From the NCBI GenBank assembly GCA_029339505.1, contig JAQISU010000180.1:616501-680500 (forward strand): a stretch of DNA of 64,000 nt, in the 5' to 3' direction. The notes beneath the pieces are model-generated. The model did no database searches, had not been told where the DNA came from, and worked only from the letters and a program-made list of their open reading frames with translations. Shown one piece after another: positions 36,354-47,218 of this stretch (positions are counted from its first letter, which is position 1; each line of letters begins with the position of its first letter). The DNA is from Unio delphinus (Eukaryota > Mollusca > Bivalvia > Unionida > Unionidae). The translations under genes and the position numbers were made by a program.

Positions 36354-36834
36354 CATTGCTGTATATCTCTTTGAATAGCCCCTTCTTATTTTCTTTGGCG
36401 GTGACACTTGACAAGTAACTTCTTCTGATGGTGACAACATTTGAAGTATACACAGCTGATGCTTTGGTGTTGAAGGTTATGGTACCTTTATTTACCTTGG
36501 TTTGGTTGTCAGTTTCCTCCACACAGTGGATAGACGGGACATCATCATCGAGTTTGACTTTCTTTGGTGCCCTACACATAAGCACAACCTCAAAGCTATA
36601 CGTAAAAGGGAAGCATTCAGGTGTGAAATGTAAGGAGCAAAGGGCAGAAAACTCAGTCGGACTATCCCAGTTTGCTCTTTTGATTTTTACAAAGTCTGTC
36701 CACCTACGACGAAGTGATTGGTCCTTCCGGAAGGAATGCATGGAAAACCCATCAGCATTTGTATTCCCACAATTTGCTGCAACAAACCTGACCCTGCTGC
36801 CCTTGCTTGTACCTCCACGATGTGCTATTGGCAT
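36354..36834 (-). pseudogene. Kolobok-like transposase, THAP-domain exon
   Basis: The ATG at 36834 opens MPIAHRGGTSKGSRVRFVAA. The THAP zinc finger follows: ANCGNTNADGFSMHSFRKD, RRRWTDFVKIKRANW, FSALCSLHFTPECF. In the C2CH set the second Cys (NCG) and the C-x2-H pair (CSLH) are present, but the first Cys is Phe (codon TTT where TGT is expected: RFVAANCG). A basic linker and low-complexity tail end at a good donor, g|gtgagt (36354). THAP domains bind DNA at transposon ends, and loss of one zinc ligand should disable binding. Position at the right end, pointing inward, is normal for a transposase gene. Confidence 0.8.
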
Positions 36835-37390
36835 GATTGGGATGATAAAATAACTAATATGGAACGGAAAACGTGCTTTTGTTTATGTTTCGATAGAAAC
36901 GGAAGTAAAGCGTGTGTTCATATATGTGACGTCAGACGATCTATACACTCCGGAAATTAACGAGCGATAAAATCGGTCCGATGTGTAATATTTTCGAAAA
37001 CACACCTGAGCGTATTTCTCACTTATTATGGAGAATTTTTCCATCGGGCTTGTTTATACCGCTTTCAGACTTTATTTTCTATTCAAATAATACTGAATTT
37101 GATTTACATTATCTACACTGGTATGGCACTTTAACACTCTACCTAGCAACGATGAAATGTTTCATTCATTTATTGATTCCAGATTTGGCAAGTGTGCATT
37201 AATTTCATAAACATAATCCATATCATGTTATGTTATGTATTGATGAAGTTAATTCCTAATTTTAAATACAATTTTATAAGAATTCACTTTTCGGAATTGG
37301 AATCATCTGCCACGTCTAGACAACTTTTACGACGTCGTTAACATAAAACTGACGTCAAATCAGGTCTACTAAGAGGCACATTTTCATAAT

Positions 37391-37394
<4 letters not shown>

Positions 37395-37465
<71 letters not shown>
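37395..37465. repeat. (TA)n microsatellite
   Basis: About 35 TA units right of the TTAA transposon. Confidence 0.95.
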
Positions 37466-37467
<2 letters not shown>

Positions 37468-37581
37468 ACCATGTATTGATATGTTTTAGATATATTGCCA
37501 GTGTTTTCGAACTTTTTTTATCAGCCCTCCTACAGCGAAGTGTACAACAAACTAGTTTTTAAAACTGGTTGTATTATGTAC

Positions 37582-37688
<107 letters not shown>

Positions 37689-37829
37689 AACGATCTTTGG
37701 TAATTGTTATTCACAGCTAAAGTGCATGTACATCTCATATTTCGTATAACTGATCATCTTTAAACCAGCTTTCAAACACTGATATATCCGTTGTACAATT
37801 TCATGTTTGGAAAATCATATCCAAAATAT

Positions 37830-37830
<1 letters not shown>

Positions 37831-37882
<52 letters not shown>

Positions 37883-40800
37883 GACTTTGTATAGCGCCTA
37901 ATCTTTCGAAGCTCTAAGCGCTTTACACCATCAATAATGATATGACTACACTACAGAACAACAAATGACAAAAACAATGAAATTGAAAAACGTAGCAAAC
38001 ATGCTGAAAACATATAAGATACAAAACATGATTAGGTCACTAAGTTTGTCCCTGCATTCGAAACAGGTGAGTCTTAAGAGCAATCTTTAAAGGAACCACT
38101 GTGTCTTTTTGTCTAATTTCAACAGGCAATTAGTTCCACTTCGCCGGGCCCTGGTGTGCAAATTAACGTTGTCCATATGACTTTGTTTTCACCTTGGGAA
38201 CTATGAGTATACGATTATCAGAAGAAGAGCGTAAGGATCTATCTGGTTTATACACACTGGTGAGGCCGGATATGTATGTTGGACTGGAGTCTGTCATTGA
38301 AACATAGGACAGAGAACACATTCTGTGTTTGATTCTGTATCGAATTGATAGCCAGTGTAGGGTACAGAGCAGTGGTGAGGTGTGCTCTGATCGAGGTACT
38401 CTAAAGATGATCCGTGCAGCTGTGTTTTGAACTTTTTGAAGTTTAAGGAGTATATATTGTGATGAACCAGACAGAATTGAGTTACAATAGTCCAGTCTTG
38501 AAAGTACTAATGAACACACAAGTGTTTTAGTGGCATCAACTGAAAGATATTTATGAATGTAACTGATGCGTCTCAGTTCAAGATATGCAGCCTTGCATAT
38601 TTTCATGACATGTTGGTGGAATGTGAGTGTACTGTCTAGAGTAACGCCTAGGTTTCGTACTGACTGTGAGAATTTAATGTTGGTGTTGCTGATATTTATT
38701 GTCTGAGGTAAAAGGATGTTTATGAGAAAGTCTTTGTATTGTGATCAGAATAGCCTCAGTTTTATCATCATTCATCTGCAGCTTGTTACATGTCATCTAT
38801 GATCTCACATCAGAAATGCACCTCTCTACTCCATGGATGGTAGCATCAACTCTAGTTGAGTGGCTAGACTTGTATATTTGGGTGTCATCAGCATACAATT
38901 GGTGCGACACTGGGTGATGATCTATGTCACTTGAGAGCGGCTGAGTATGTAGAATGAAGAGAATAGGTTCAAGAACAGATCCATGTGGAACACCACAACA
39001 TACGTCAACTGGGCTGGAATGTATTTCATTTGCAGACATAATTTGTATCATGTTGACTATGTAGGACTTGAACCACTGTAAGGCTATATACTGAATGCCA
39101 AATACATGCTGGCGACGGTGAAATAATGTATCATGGTCTAGTGTGTCAAATGCTGCAGCTAAATCCAGGCGAGTGAGGACTGTAACCTTTCCACTATCCA
39201 AAGCAGAGAGAATGTCATTAAATACTTTCAGAAGAGTAGTTTCCGTACTGTGGCAAGGGCGATATGCAGACTGTACATTGCTAAAAAGACTGAGTTCAAA
39301 TGAGATACAAGTTTGGTTAGAAAAACCTTTTCTAAGATTTTTTATATGAATGGGAGATTAGAAACTTGGTGGTAGTTCTTTAAATCGTTATGGTTAAGTG
39401 TTGGTTTCTTCAGCAGAGGCTTTACGATGGCAGTTTTTAAAAATCATGGGAATTCCCCTGATGAGAGAGAGATATTAATAACATCAGTTAGTGAAGGCAA
39501 AATTGTGTCTAAGTACTGAAGCAACAGTGATGTCGGAATTGGATCACAAGACTTTGGTGCACTTTTCATCACGATTGTCCGTACTAAATCAATAGAAACA
39601 GGTTCAAATGCTCCTAACGGTTGTCGCTGAAATTCTGCATCATAACTGTATGGTGACGAGTCAGTTGAAATTGTGCTGTCAAGCGAATCACTAATGGTTT
39701 GTACTTTGCAATCGAAGAAATTTGCAAATTGGTCCGAAATGTCTACTGCAGAGAAGGTTGTTGGAAGTGGTGTATATTTGTTCCTTGACATCAGTTTGTT
39801 AGTTATCTCGAAGAGCTCTTTGCAGCTGGAACTCTCCGTGATCTTATTACTGTAGTGGGAAAATTTTGCTAAATGGACTATGTTTTCACGTTCTTCTTAG
39901 CGGCTTCGTAGATTTGTTTATGAATAGTGACTCTGGTGGAAAGCCAACGCCTCTCTGCTTTTCGGCGATGTCTTTTAGCAGTACAAAGCTGGTCCCTAAC
40001 ACTGCTATACCGTGGAGAACACTTTTCTCTGTTGATACTCTGCATTTGGTGGCTGGGGCATGTTTTTCAAGCAATGAACGCAGGCAGTTATCAAGTTGTT
40101 CCGCTGTTGGATGTAGGAAAGATGTTAGGTTTTTCTTGGATGTCATGCATGAATTTGATTCTATTTATCATACGGAGGTTTCTCTTAGTAGCATATAGAG
40201 GTGGAGGGTTAGGGACTGATACGCCGAGATGGCATACATGCAGAGGTGATCCGATGCAAGTTCGTGGGATATAAGGAATATTATGATCAGGTTTATATAG
40301 AAACTAGTCTAAAATGTGACCAAGTTTATGGGTGGGTTGGTTAACTGACTGTTTAAGATTGAAAACAAGAATGGAATCTAGAAGTTTAGACGTGTATGGT
40401 TTGCCAGGACAGACAAAGTGAAAGTTGAAATCTCCAAGAATAATTAGGCTACCATATATACAATTTCCATACTCCAGAAGATTTGGAAACTTCTCCAAAA
40501 GGAGAGATTCAGTCAGCTTGTTTTTTCTACTAGGAGGAGGGCGGTAGAGACAGAAAAAATGGACTGACCTTTGTTCCAGTGTGAGCGTTGTTTGGACTTG
40601 TTCAAACGATGTGTGGCAGAAATTGAAGGTTGTGTTGTACTTAAGGCATTTGATCATGGAATTCTTTGTAATTACAGCAATTCCACCTCCGCGAGAGTTG
40701 CGGGGGAACGACTTGATGGAGTAATCGCTGGGTGTTAAATCCGCACATTTAGGTTCATCGCCTGATGATCGTAACCATGTTTCTGTCAGGAAGAAGACGT

Positions 40801-41440
40801 CGATATTCTGGTCGTTGATAAAATTAACTATTTCTGTGCGCTTTTCCTGTGATCCTACTGATTGAGCGTTGAATAATGCAATACGTAGTGGTATCACTGG
40901 GACAGTTGACACAACGGTTGACGATTTAAGAGGAATTTGAACCAGGTTATAAAAATTAACGGCAGAATTTTGAAATTGTTTATCTGTTACGGACGAAAGG
41001 GAGATAACTGGAATTCTTGTTCCTGTTCTACGCCGGCCAGCTTTGAAACAACGTTTCTTTTTCGCTTCCGTTTACATTTAAGTAATGATGAATGTAGTCC
41101 CAGTTCGTTCAGTCTTGAGCACAATGTAGTATCTTGAACCAAGGTTTGGTCATTTAATGCAATTAATGAGGGTCCGTCATATTGTAAGCGGATTGACTGG
41201 CGATCACGTGATGGCGGTTTATTAAAAAACAAATGACATCTTAACAGTGGAACAAAACAGATGAGAAAAACTCTAATTATTCTCGTTTCCAAAACAAGGA
41301 GATGAATTAAAACATACGAACGGAACAGCCAATCCATGATGAAACACAATAATGTAGACGAAGATAGACAACAAACACAAATATTATGAAAAAATAGCAC
41401 AAAATCGGAAGAGCCTTTCTCGAGCAGTTAAGCAATGGAG
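37831..41440 (-). mobile_element. Near full-length degenerate CR1/L2-like LINE
   Basis: On the - strand the element starts near 41440 with a pre-endonuclease segment (RSIRLQYDGPSLIALNDQT; KCKRKRKRNVVSKL). It then encodes an AP endonuclease (40912-40304; ALFNAQSVGSQEKR, FLTETWL, LIILGDFNFHF) and a linker (40146-39886). The reverse transcriptase follows in pieces (39791-38797; LDLAAAFDTLDHDTLF, CCGVPHGSVLEPILFILH, LYADDTQIYKS), then a C-terminal domain (38606-38163; LVLSRLDYCNSILSG, LHWLSIRYRIKH). The 3' end carries a hairpin-like tgtaaagcgcttagagc/gcgctataca sequence and then an (ATT)n tail (37831-37879), the classic L2/CR1 tail. The YADD box is intact, but PQGS reads PHGS and several frameshifts and stops inactivate it. 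Confidence 0.88.
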
Positions 41441-41451
41441 GCCATCTTTTT

Positions 41452-41452
<1 letters not shown>

Positions 41453-41534
<82 letters not shown>
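41453..41534. repeat. (TA)n microsatellite
   Basis: About 41 TA units directly before the 5' end of the LINE. Confidence 0.95.
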
Positions 41535-41535
<1 letters not shown>

Positions 41536-41539
41536 CTTG

Positions 41540-42525
41540 TATAATCATGTAGTCACTGAGGAAGAAAATATTTTCTTTGATCGTCGTCAAATGTGATCCA
41601 GTAACCATCTGATTGGATCACATTTATGTTGTGCACAAAAATCGAGATTATTCGATAAAATTATACTGGTGTCTACCTCAAAACATATTAGAATCTTTAT
41701 GATTTCTATTTAAAAGGAACTTAATTTAAACTTGCTTCTAAATGGTTCATTCCAACAGTGTGTGTTTGTGGAAGGGGGTTGGGGTGGGTGGTAACAAGCT
41801 CTTTCCTACAAGAGAAAACTGAAGTGAAATTTCCGAGCAAAGACCGAACTTCACGCATGTGCGTCTTACAAGCCTCGTCCAATTTTTAATCTTTCTTGTC
41901 AATTCAAGGAATGGTAAGCATGTAAGATTAAGACAAAGAAAAAGAAATTGATAGAACTGATTGGGTAATTTACAGTCATCTTCTTTATGTGTAAAGTGAA
42001 CATTAATAATTGTCAACTAGATGATGTAATTTCCCTAATACACACAGGGCTGGCAATTCGGAATGTTTTTTTTTCTGACAGAAAAACAATACTTGTCTAG
42101 TGTTTTCCTTTAAAATTCTTGTAAACCTTTCTTCCTTTTTTTTGAAAAAAAATATAAATTAACGAGAATGATAATGATATTTACCATTCAACGGGGTAAA
42201 TATCAGAAAAAAATTTAGAGCGTTTGAAATCATTTTAATATTACTTTCTTTTCTTGGTTACAATTTTTCTCACCCAAGCATATATCCCATGATCCGGAAA
42301 ACTTAATTCGATTTCGAAGATAAAGAAACATACCCTCTTCATTTATTAAAATCTAATTTCTCTTTGTTTTTTTTTTCTCACATATTATTGTACGGTTCGG
42401 TAGCACTGTAAAGTTTGGGACCACACTACTGAACGTAAATACAAGAACAGTTATTAAGAGAAGATAGCAGACGACCCTCAAGAAAACTTGTTAATTTTTT
42501 TTATAAAAAATATCTTTGGTAATCA
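41540..42525. other. AT-rich intergenic DNA, nothing recognised
   Basis: No supported gene or repeat family was found between the LINE and the next (TA)n tract. Confidence 0.5.
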
Positions 42526-42527
42526 GC

Positions 42528-42673
<146 letters not shown>

Positions 42674-42674
42674 T

Positions 42675-43828
42675 CTGAAGATTGTCTCAAATATATAGCA
42701 TGAGACAACAATTCCAGAAGTCATTTTGCTTACGGTCACGAACATGGTATATACAAAACAACCAATCACTGCAAACTATGAAAGAAATTGGTATTATTTG
42801 ATTTGAGTTTTCAGACATTATCAGATCTTTCAAAATGCTTATAAGGGTATAATTATATATCATATGGATGGATTCTTTTGGATAAAAAGATTTCATAATG
42901 TTCATAACATTAAGACGAAAATCAATTTTATGAGTATTGCAATTCATTTTTGAAACAAAACAAAAAATAAAGTAAAGAAAAATATTTGTGTCTTTAACAG
43001 AAAACAATTAATTTATTGTTTCGCCCACAATGTAGATGAATGCCAATTGTTCACTTATGCCTTGTTCATTGTCATGATTTAAAGCGTAAAATAAGGATTG
43101 GAAACAGCTCCATCTTTCAACACGTGACATGACCTGCTATTGCTAACATAGTGCCTACATACTGGTTTCTGTTATTACTTGAGTACCTCTTAATACAAAT
43201 CAAGATAAACATTAATTGCAACAACGTTACTTTCTAAAATGTGCAAGGATTGAAGTTAGTGTCTTGAAAACGGGTCGTTTTAAGTTGATTAGACTAGATG
43301 CAGGACTAGTAATATTATGTAGTCCAGTGTCCAGTCGAAAGGACCGTTGCTGTACTTATTAATATAAAACAATTAATTCATCTTCTCGTTATTATTTTTG
43401 AACATAAGAAGTGGAAGCTTACCCAATGACTTTTTTATCAGTTGTAATATATCTTGTTTAATCTTAGGGATACGGGCGGAGATTTACTTGCCTTATCATG
43501 TTTACATTCGCATCATTGCGTAAGCATTCTTATGTACGAAAGACATTTTGAAGTTTACGTGGAAATTTTCAGTGTGAATTTGACTTTTTACGCTCTACTT
43601 TATGATGAGGAAATATTATGGGGTGTTTTGTTGCTTTAAAAACAAATTACTCACTATTGATAATAAGCGATTTTTACTTTAGATCAATCCTTTATTATGT
43701 ATAGGCGTTGGATGCTAGTATCCATATCAAACTTCTGCTTCAGACATTAGGCTTTGCCGAGTTTCTGACACACAATTCTAATCCTCCCGTGGAAACTTAC
43801 TACCATTCACCAACGTGTATTAATGAAT
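42675..43828. other. AT-rich intergenic DNA between convergent genes
   Basis: Short open frames (for example 43454-43639 +) have no recognisable content. This is the 3' flank of the - strand discoidin/chitin-binding gene. Confidence 0.5.
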
Positions 43829-43834
43829 TTTATT
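43829..43834 (-). terminator. Poly(A) signal of the discoidin/CBM14 gene
   Basis: aataaa on the - strand (ttaataaaattc), about 90 bases after the stop codon at 43925, a normal distance for a short 3' UTR. Confidence 0.6.
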
Positions 43835-43924
43835 AAGCATTTCTGAGTCTTAATATTTTGATTGCACAGACTTAGTGCGTGGCATTTTGTCTTGAGCTGT
43901 ATACAAGAATATTGAATTTAATCA

Positions 43925-44106
43925 TTAACATGTCCCAGAGACGTATTCACAACGCTTCATGCTGTCGTCCCAAACCAAATTTGCCGGACAATCGAATTCA
44001 TGGTAATTCTGGTTAGAGCACTTGACAAACTTTCGGCAGTGAAAACAATGCTGATAATCACCGTTTCGTCTTCCAATGCAGCCAGATCCTCTAGACCCTA
44101 TGCAAT
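43925..44106 (-). CDS. Discoidin/chitin-binding gene, terminal exon (CBM14 domain)
   Basis: The acceptor ttttattttgcag precedes 44106 and the frame enters with two bases (phase 1). The exon encodes CIGSRGSGCIGRRNGDYQHC then FHCRKFVKCSNQNYHEFDC, PANLVWDDSMKRCEYVSGTC and a TAA stop. The spacing C-x(n)-GDYxxCxxCxxFVKC-x(n)-DCPxxLVWDxxxKRCEY-x(n)-C is a classic peritrophin-A/CBM14 chitin-binding domain with eight Cys and the aromatic residues expected at the sugar-binding face (Tyr, Phe, Trp). It closes the protein. The upstream exons found on this strand share the same intron phase, so I assign them to one gene, though the joins are inferred without transcript data. Confidence 0.85.
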
Positions 44107-44119
44107 CTGCAAAATAAAA

Positions 44120-46420
44120 TAAAAAAACTGTGTTGGACACATGATGTGTATCATCTAAAATATGAATCTAAAAAAGAAAGACAGTATATTGATGTCATGA
44201 GAATAAAAGAAGACAAGACAACAAACAAATAAAAACAAAAACAAGACAAAAGCAAAAATCAAACCAATAATCAAAAGACAATAAACTAATATGGTTAAAT
44301 TCATTATTATATCTGATACTATAGCTGCATTTACTTATTTCGTCGTCAATCGCTCCTGATTACTCTTTTCCGAAACTAGCTCTCTTTCTTACAGTCCATG
44401 TATCGATACACCACTGTCTGTGCAACAAAATGTTATTTACTCAATTCAATCCCTCAGTGACCATTTTATTTCACAGAATCATCTCTGAAAACTCCGAGAC
44501 TGGGCCAAACATTTAGCATACGCATTAAATCAAGAAAATTAATTTCTGGGTAATATAGCTAATAGGTTATCAATTTTAGATAATCTAAGTTTGTGTACAT
44601 GTTTCTATTGAAAATACTAAAAGGAAATATCCAAGTTCGCTTTGAACATGTAAAGACTAGGAAAAGTGCATCGTCAATTAACTAAGATTAACTGTCGTGA
44701 CCAGATTGCCACGAGTATCATTTGCTTAACAATGATAATGAATACAACCAAGTGTCTTCTTTAAAAACAAAAGATTAGACGCAACGTGAAAACATCGACA
44801 TTCTACATAAAGAAGCTAGCATATTCATCGGATCAGAAACTTCTCAAAATCAAAAACGTGCATGTACATATTATATAATCACATAATGTCCAGTAAAATA
44901 AAATCGATACCATTTGGAACTTTTGATGTGTGAACCATCACAGAATAAAGCATCATTGAAGACAAACTAGTGCACACGTTTAGTACAGTAGGTAGCGTCA
45001 AATACCAGTAAGCTAATAATTCCAATCTATCCATTATTTAGATCATAGGTGCTTTGCGAAGCATATTTTGTAATAAATGTGTTAAATTTATTAAATGAGT
45101 TCCATTTCATTTAAAAGTTACATGTATTGTTGAGAATGAAAAAGAAAATATTATTTATGTCCATTCTGTTTAATTACCAGAGTTTGTCGGAAAACAAGGT
45201 AAGTTGAAGTCGTCACTGGTATGAACGTTGTGCAATGGAATGTGTTGTCGCCGTGTCCGTATTGATATGCATTGTCCAAAGCTTAATTGACTGAAATTAA
45301 GTGATTTTATTCGTTATTCAGTGTGACCATACCTACTATGCACTACCTGAAACGGCAATCTTTTAAAGACAAAGATTTGGATCAAATAAAATAGTAAAAC
45401 GTGTTTGAGAAGTTTTTAAGCTCTCGGTAAACTTGTTTTCATGCCGGAAAACGATGGATTAATCGGATTTAGGTGGGTGCTTGTTTCAAACCAAAAATTA
45501 AGTGCCTATCGCAATTTAAGTTTTAGCGCTAGACTGCAAGCTTGACATGACTGCAGAATTCATGTTTAAATCCAGAAATAAATACAATAAGAAGAATAGG
45601 AATAGATTATCTGAAGACTGTCGTATTATTCCACTCTGTGATGCTGCTGCCCACATCAATACTGTTTAATGTATCATCAACCCAAGAAGAAATGTGATAA
45701 CAAAAGTAAATATCGCAACAGTTACATAAGCATTATTATTAAGGGGATACATTTGTAAAAGTTACTGTCCGTAAGTATTGCAAAATTTCTTTTTATCGAT
45801 GGAGTAATTACTGATTATTCCTCGTCTTATTTATTGATTATTGGCTGTCATTCGGACCACCTCTACTTTCCAGGTAACACGATTGACAAACAAATTACGA
45901 ATGCATCGAACAATTTTATTTCATAGGCAACTTCCCGATTAGTCCAATTTTAGAATAGCGGGCTTGGCTTGATTAAATTGCGGCTTCCGAGTTTTCAAGG
46001 AAATGTCCTGCGAATCGTGTCGTAATTATGCATAAATTTCCTATAAAATATACAAACTAATCTCGACGTATTTTAATTTATTTTGTCTTTTTCTGGATAT
46101 ATATTTGTCTAAGTACAATACATTATTCATGTGTCGTTGTATGTTAGGAAATTATATTTGAAATAAACACTGACGGACAAATTTGACTTAATGTGCCACC
46201 TAATTGTAATATATTACAAAAAGTTTGTGTAATAAATTATCGCATTTGGCGACAATATATGTAAACCTGTCTCCATATCATGATTTAGTGAACACAGTAT
46301 ATTTGACTTCTGATCATAATTACAATGGACAATGATCGTATTGTGCCGCATACTTATAATTTTCCAAATATAATGTGTATAGTATATTACTGTATCAGTG
46401 ACAGTCTCTTCTTCTTTCAA
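44120..46420 (-). other. Intron DNA of the discoidin/CBM14 gene
   Basis: No exon or mobile element recognised. An 18-base splice-framed segment near 45180 on the + strand is too short to support. Confidence 0.5.
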
Positions 46421-46483
46421 AACTTCTTTATTACAGCTAATATCAAATCAAAGGATGATAGAATGATGTGAATGTGGTCTGTG

Positions 46484-46571
<88 letters not shown>

Positions 46572-46634
46572 CACAGACCACATTCACATCATTATATCAT
46601 CCTTTGATTTAATATTAGCTGTAATAAAGAAGTT
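46421..46634. repeat. Long palindrome with (TA)n core
   Basis: The 66-bp arms 46421-46486 and 46569-46634 are inverse complements with only two mismatches (tatcaaat/tattaaat and gatagaat/gatataat). They enclose about 41 TA units. The right arm is followed 12 bases later by a second (TA)n tract (46646-46722). Confidence 0.92.
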
Positions 46635-46643
46635 ACAGATGTT

Positions 46644-46645
<2 letters not shown>

Positions 46646-46722
<77 letters not shown>
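46646..46722. repeat. (TA)n microsatellite
   Basis: About 37 TA units with one CA interruption near the right end. Confidence 0.95.
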
Positions 46723-46794
46723 CGTAATGCAATTTTAAAAGCTGCTGGAAAGAGGTTAGTACTTCTTATCATGCATGGTCCGATCGGTAAATAC

Positions 46795-47218
46795 TAAAGG
46801 CACACATATCAGTAAACAGCATAGGTATAAAGCAATAAAGCAAATGACGCACAGATCAGTATATAGTAAAGGCATACAACAAATGACACACATATCAGTA
46901 TATAGTAAAGGCATACAACAAATGATGCACAGATCAGTATATATTAAAGGCATACAACAAATGACACACAGATCAGTATATAGTAAAGGCATACAACAAA
47001 TGACGCACAGATCAGTATATAGTAAAGGCATACAACAAATGACACACAGATCAGTATACAGTAAAGGCATACAACAAATGACACACAGATCAGTATATAG
47101 TAAAGGCATACAACAAATGACACACATATCAGTATATAGCAAAGCATATAAAATAATTGACGCACATATCGATAAACAGTAAAGGCATTCAACAAATGAC
47201 GCACAGATCAGTAAATAG
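46795..47218. repeat. 39-bp minisatellite, about ten copies
   Basis: The unit is agatcagtatatagtaaagg followed by catacaacaaatgacacac. Because 39 is divisible by three, frames stay open on both strands: RSVYSKGIQQMTH on + (46775-47182) and LYTDLCVICCMPL on - (47262-46756). The long open frames are a by-product of the period, not evidence for genes. Confidence 0.92.

Larger units (their letters stand above)
32578..37130. mobile_element. Kolobok-like THAP transposon with P2X7-like passenger gene
   Basis: This 4,553-bp element is flanked by TTAA on both sides (32574-32577 and 37131-37134). Its ends are inverted copies: agtgccataacagtgta at the left and, inverse complemented from the right, agtgccataccagtgta, with 16 of 17 identical. 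TTAA duplications are known for piggyBac and Kolobok, and a THAP-domain transposase points to Kolobok. The right half carries that transposase gene on the - strand. The left half carries a P2X7 ballast-domain-like gene on the + strand. The two coding regions meet tail to tail and overlap near 34467-34558. A family-1 SINE (35868) and a (TA)n tract (34175) are secondary insertions. Both genes carry disabling changes. Confidence 0.85.

Noticed and set aside
36428..36853. 141-codon + strand frame opposite the THAP exon
   Set aside because: Shadow of the - strand THAP coding sequence, which has a recognisable zinc-finger pattern.
39866..40274. Two + strand frames of 110 and 115 codons inside the LINE
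   Set aside because: Shadows of the - strand LINE protein.
45178..45207. 18-base splice-framed micro-exon on the + strand
   Set aside because: Good-looking ag/gtaagt borders, but far too short and with no partner exons on that strand.
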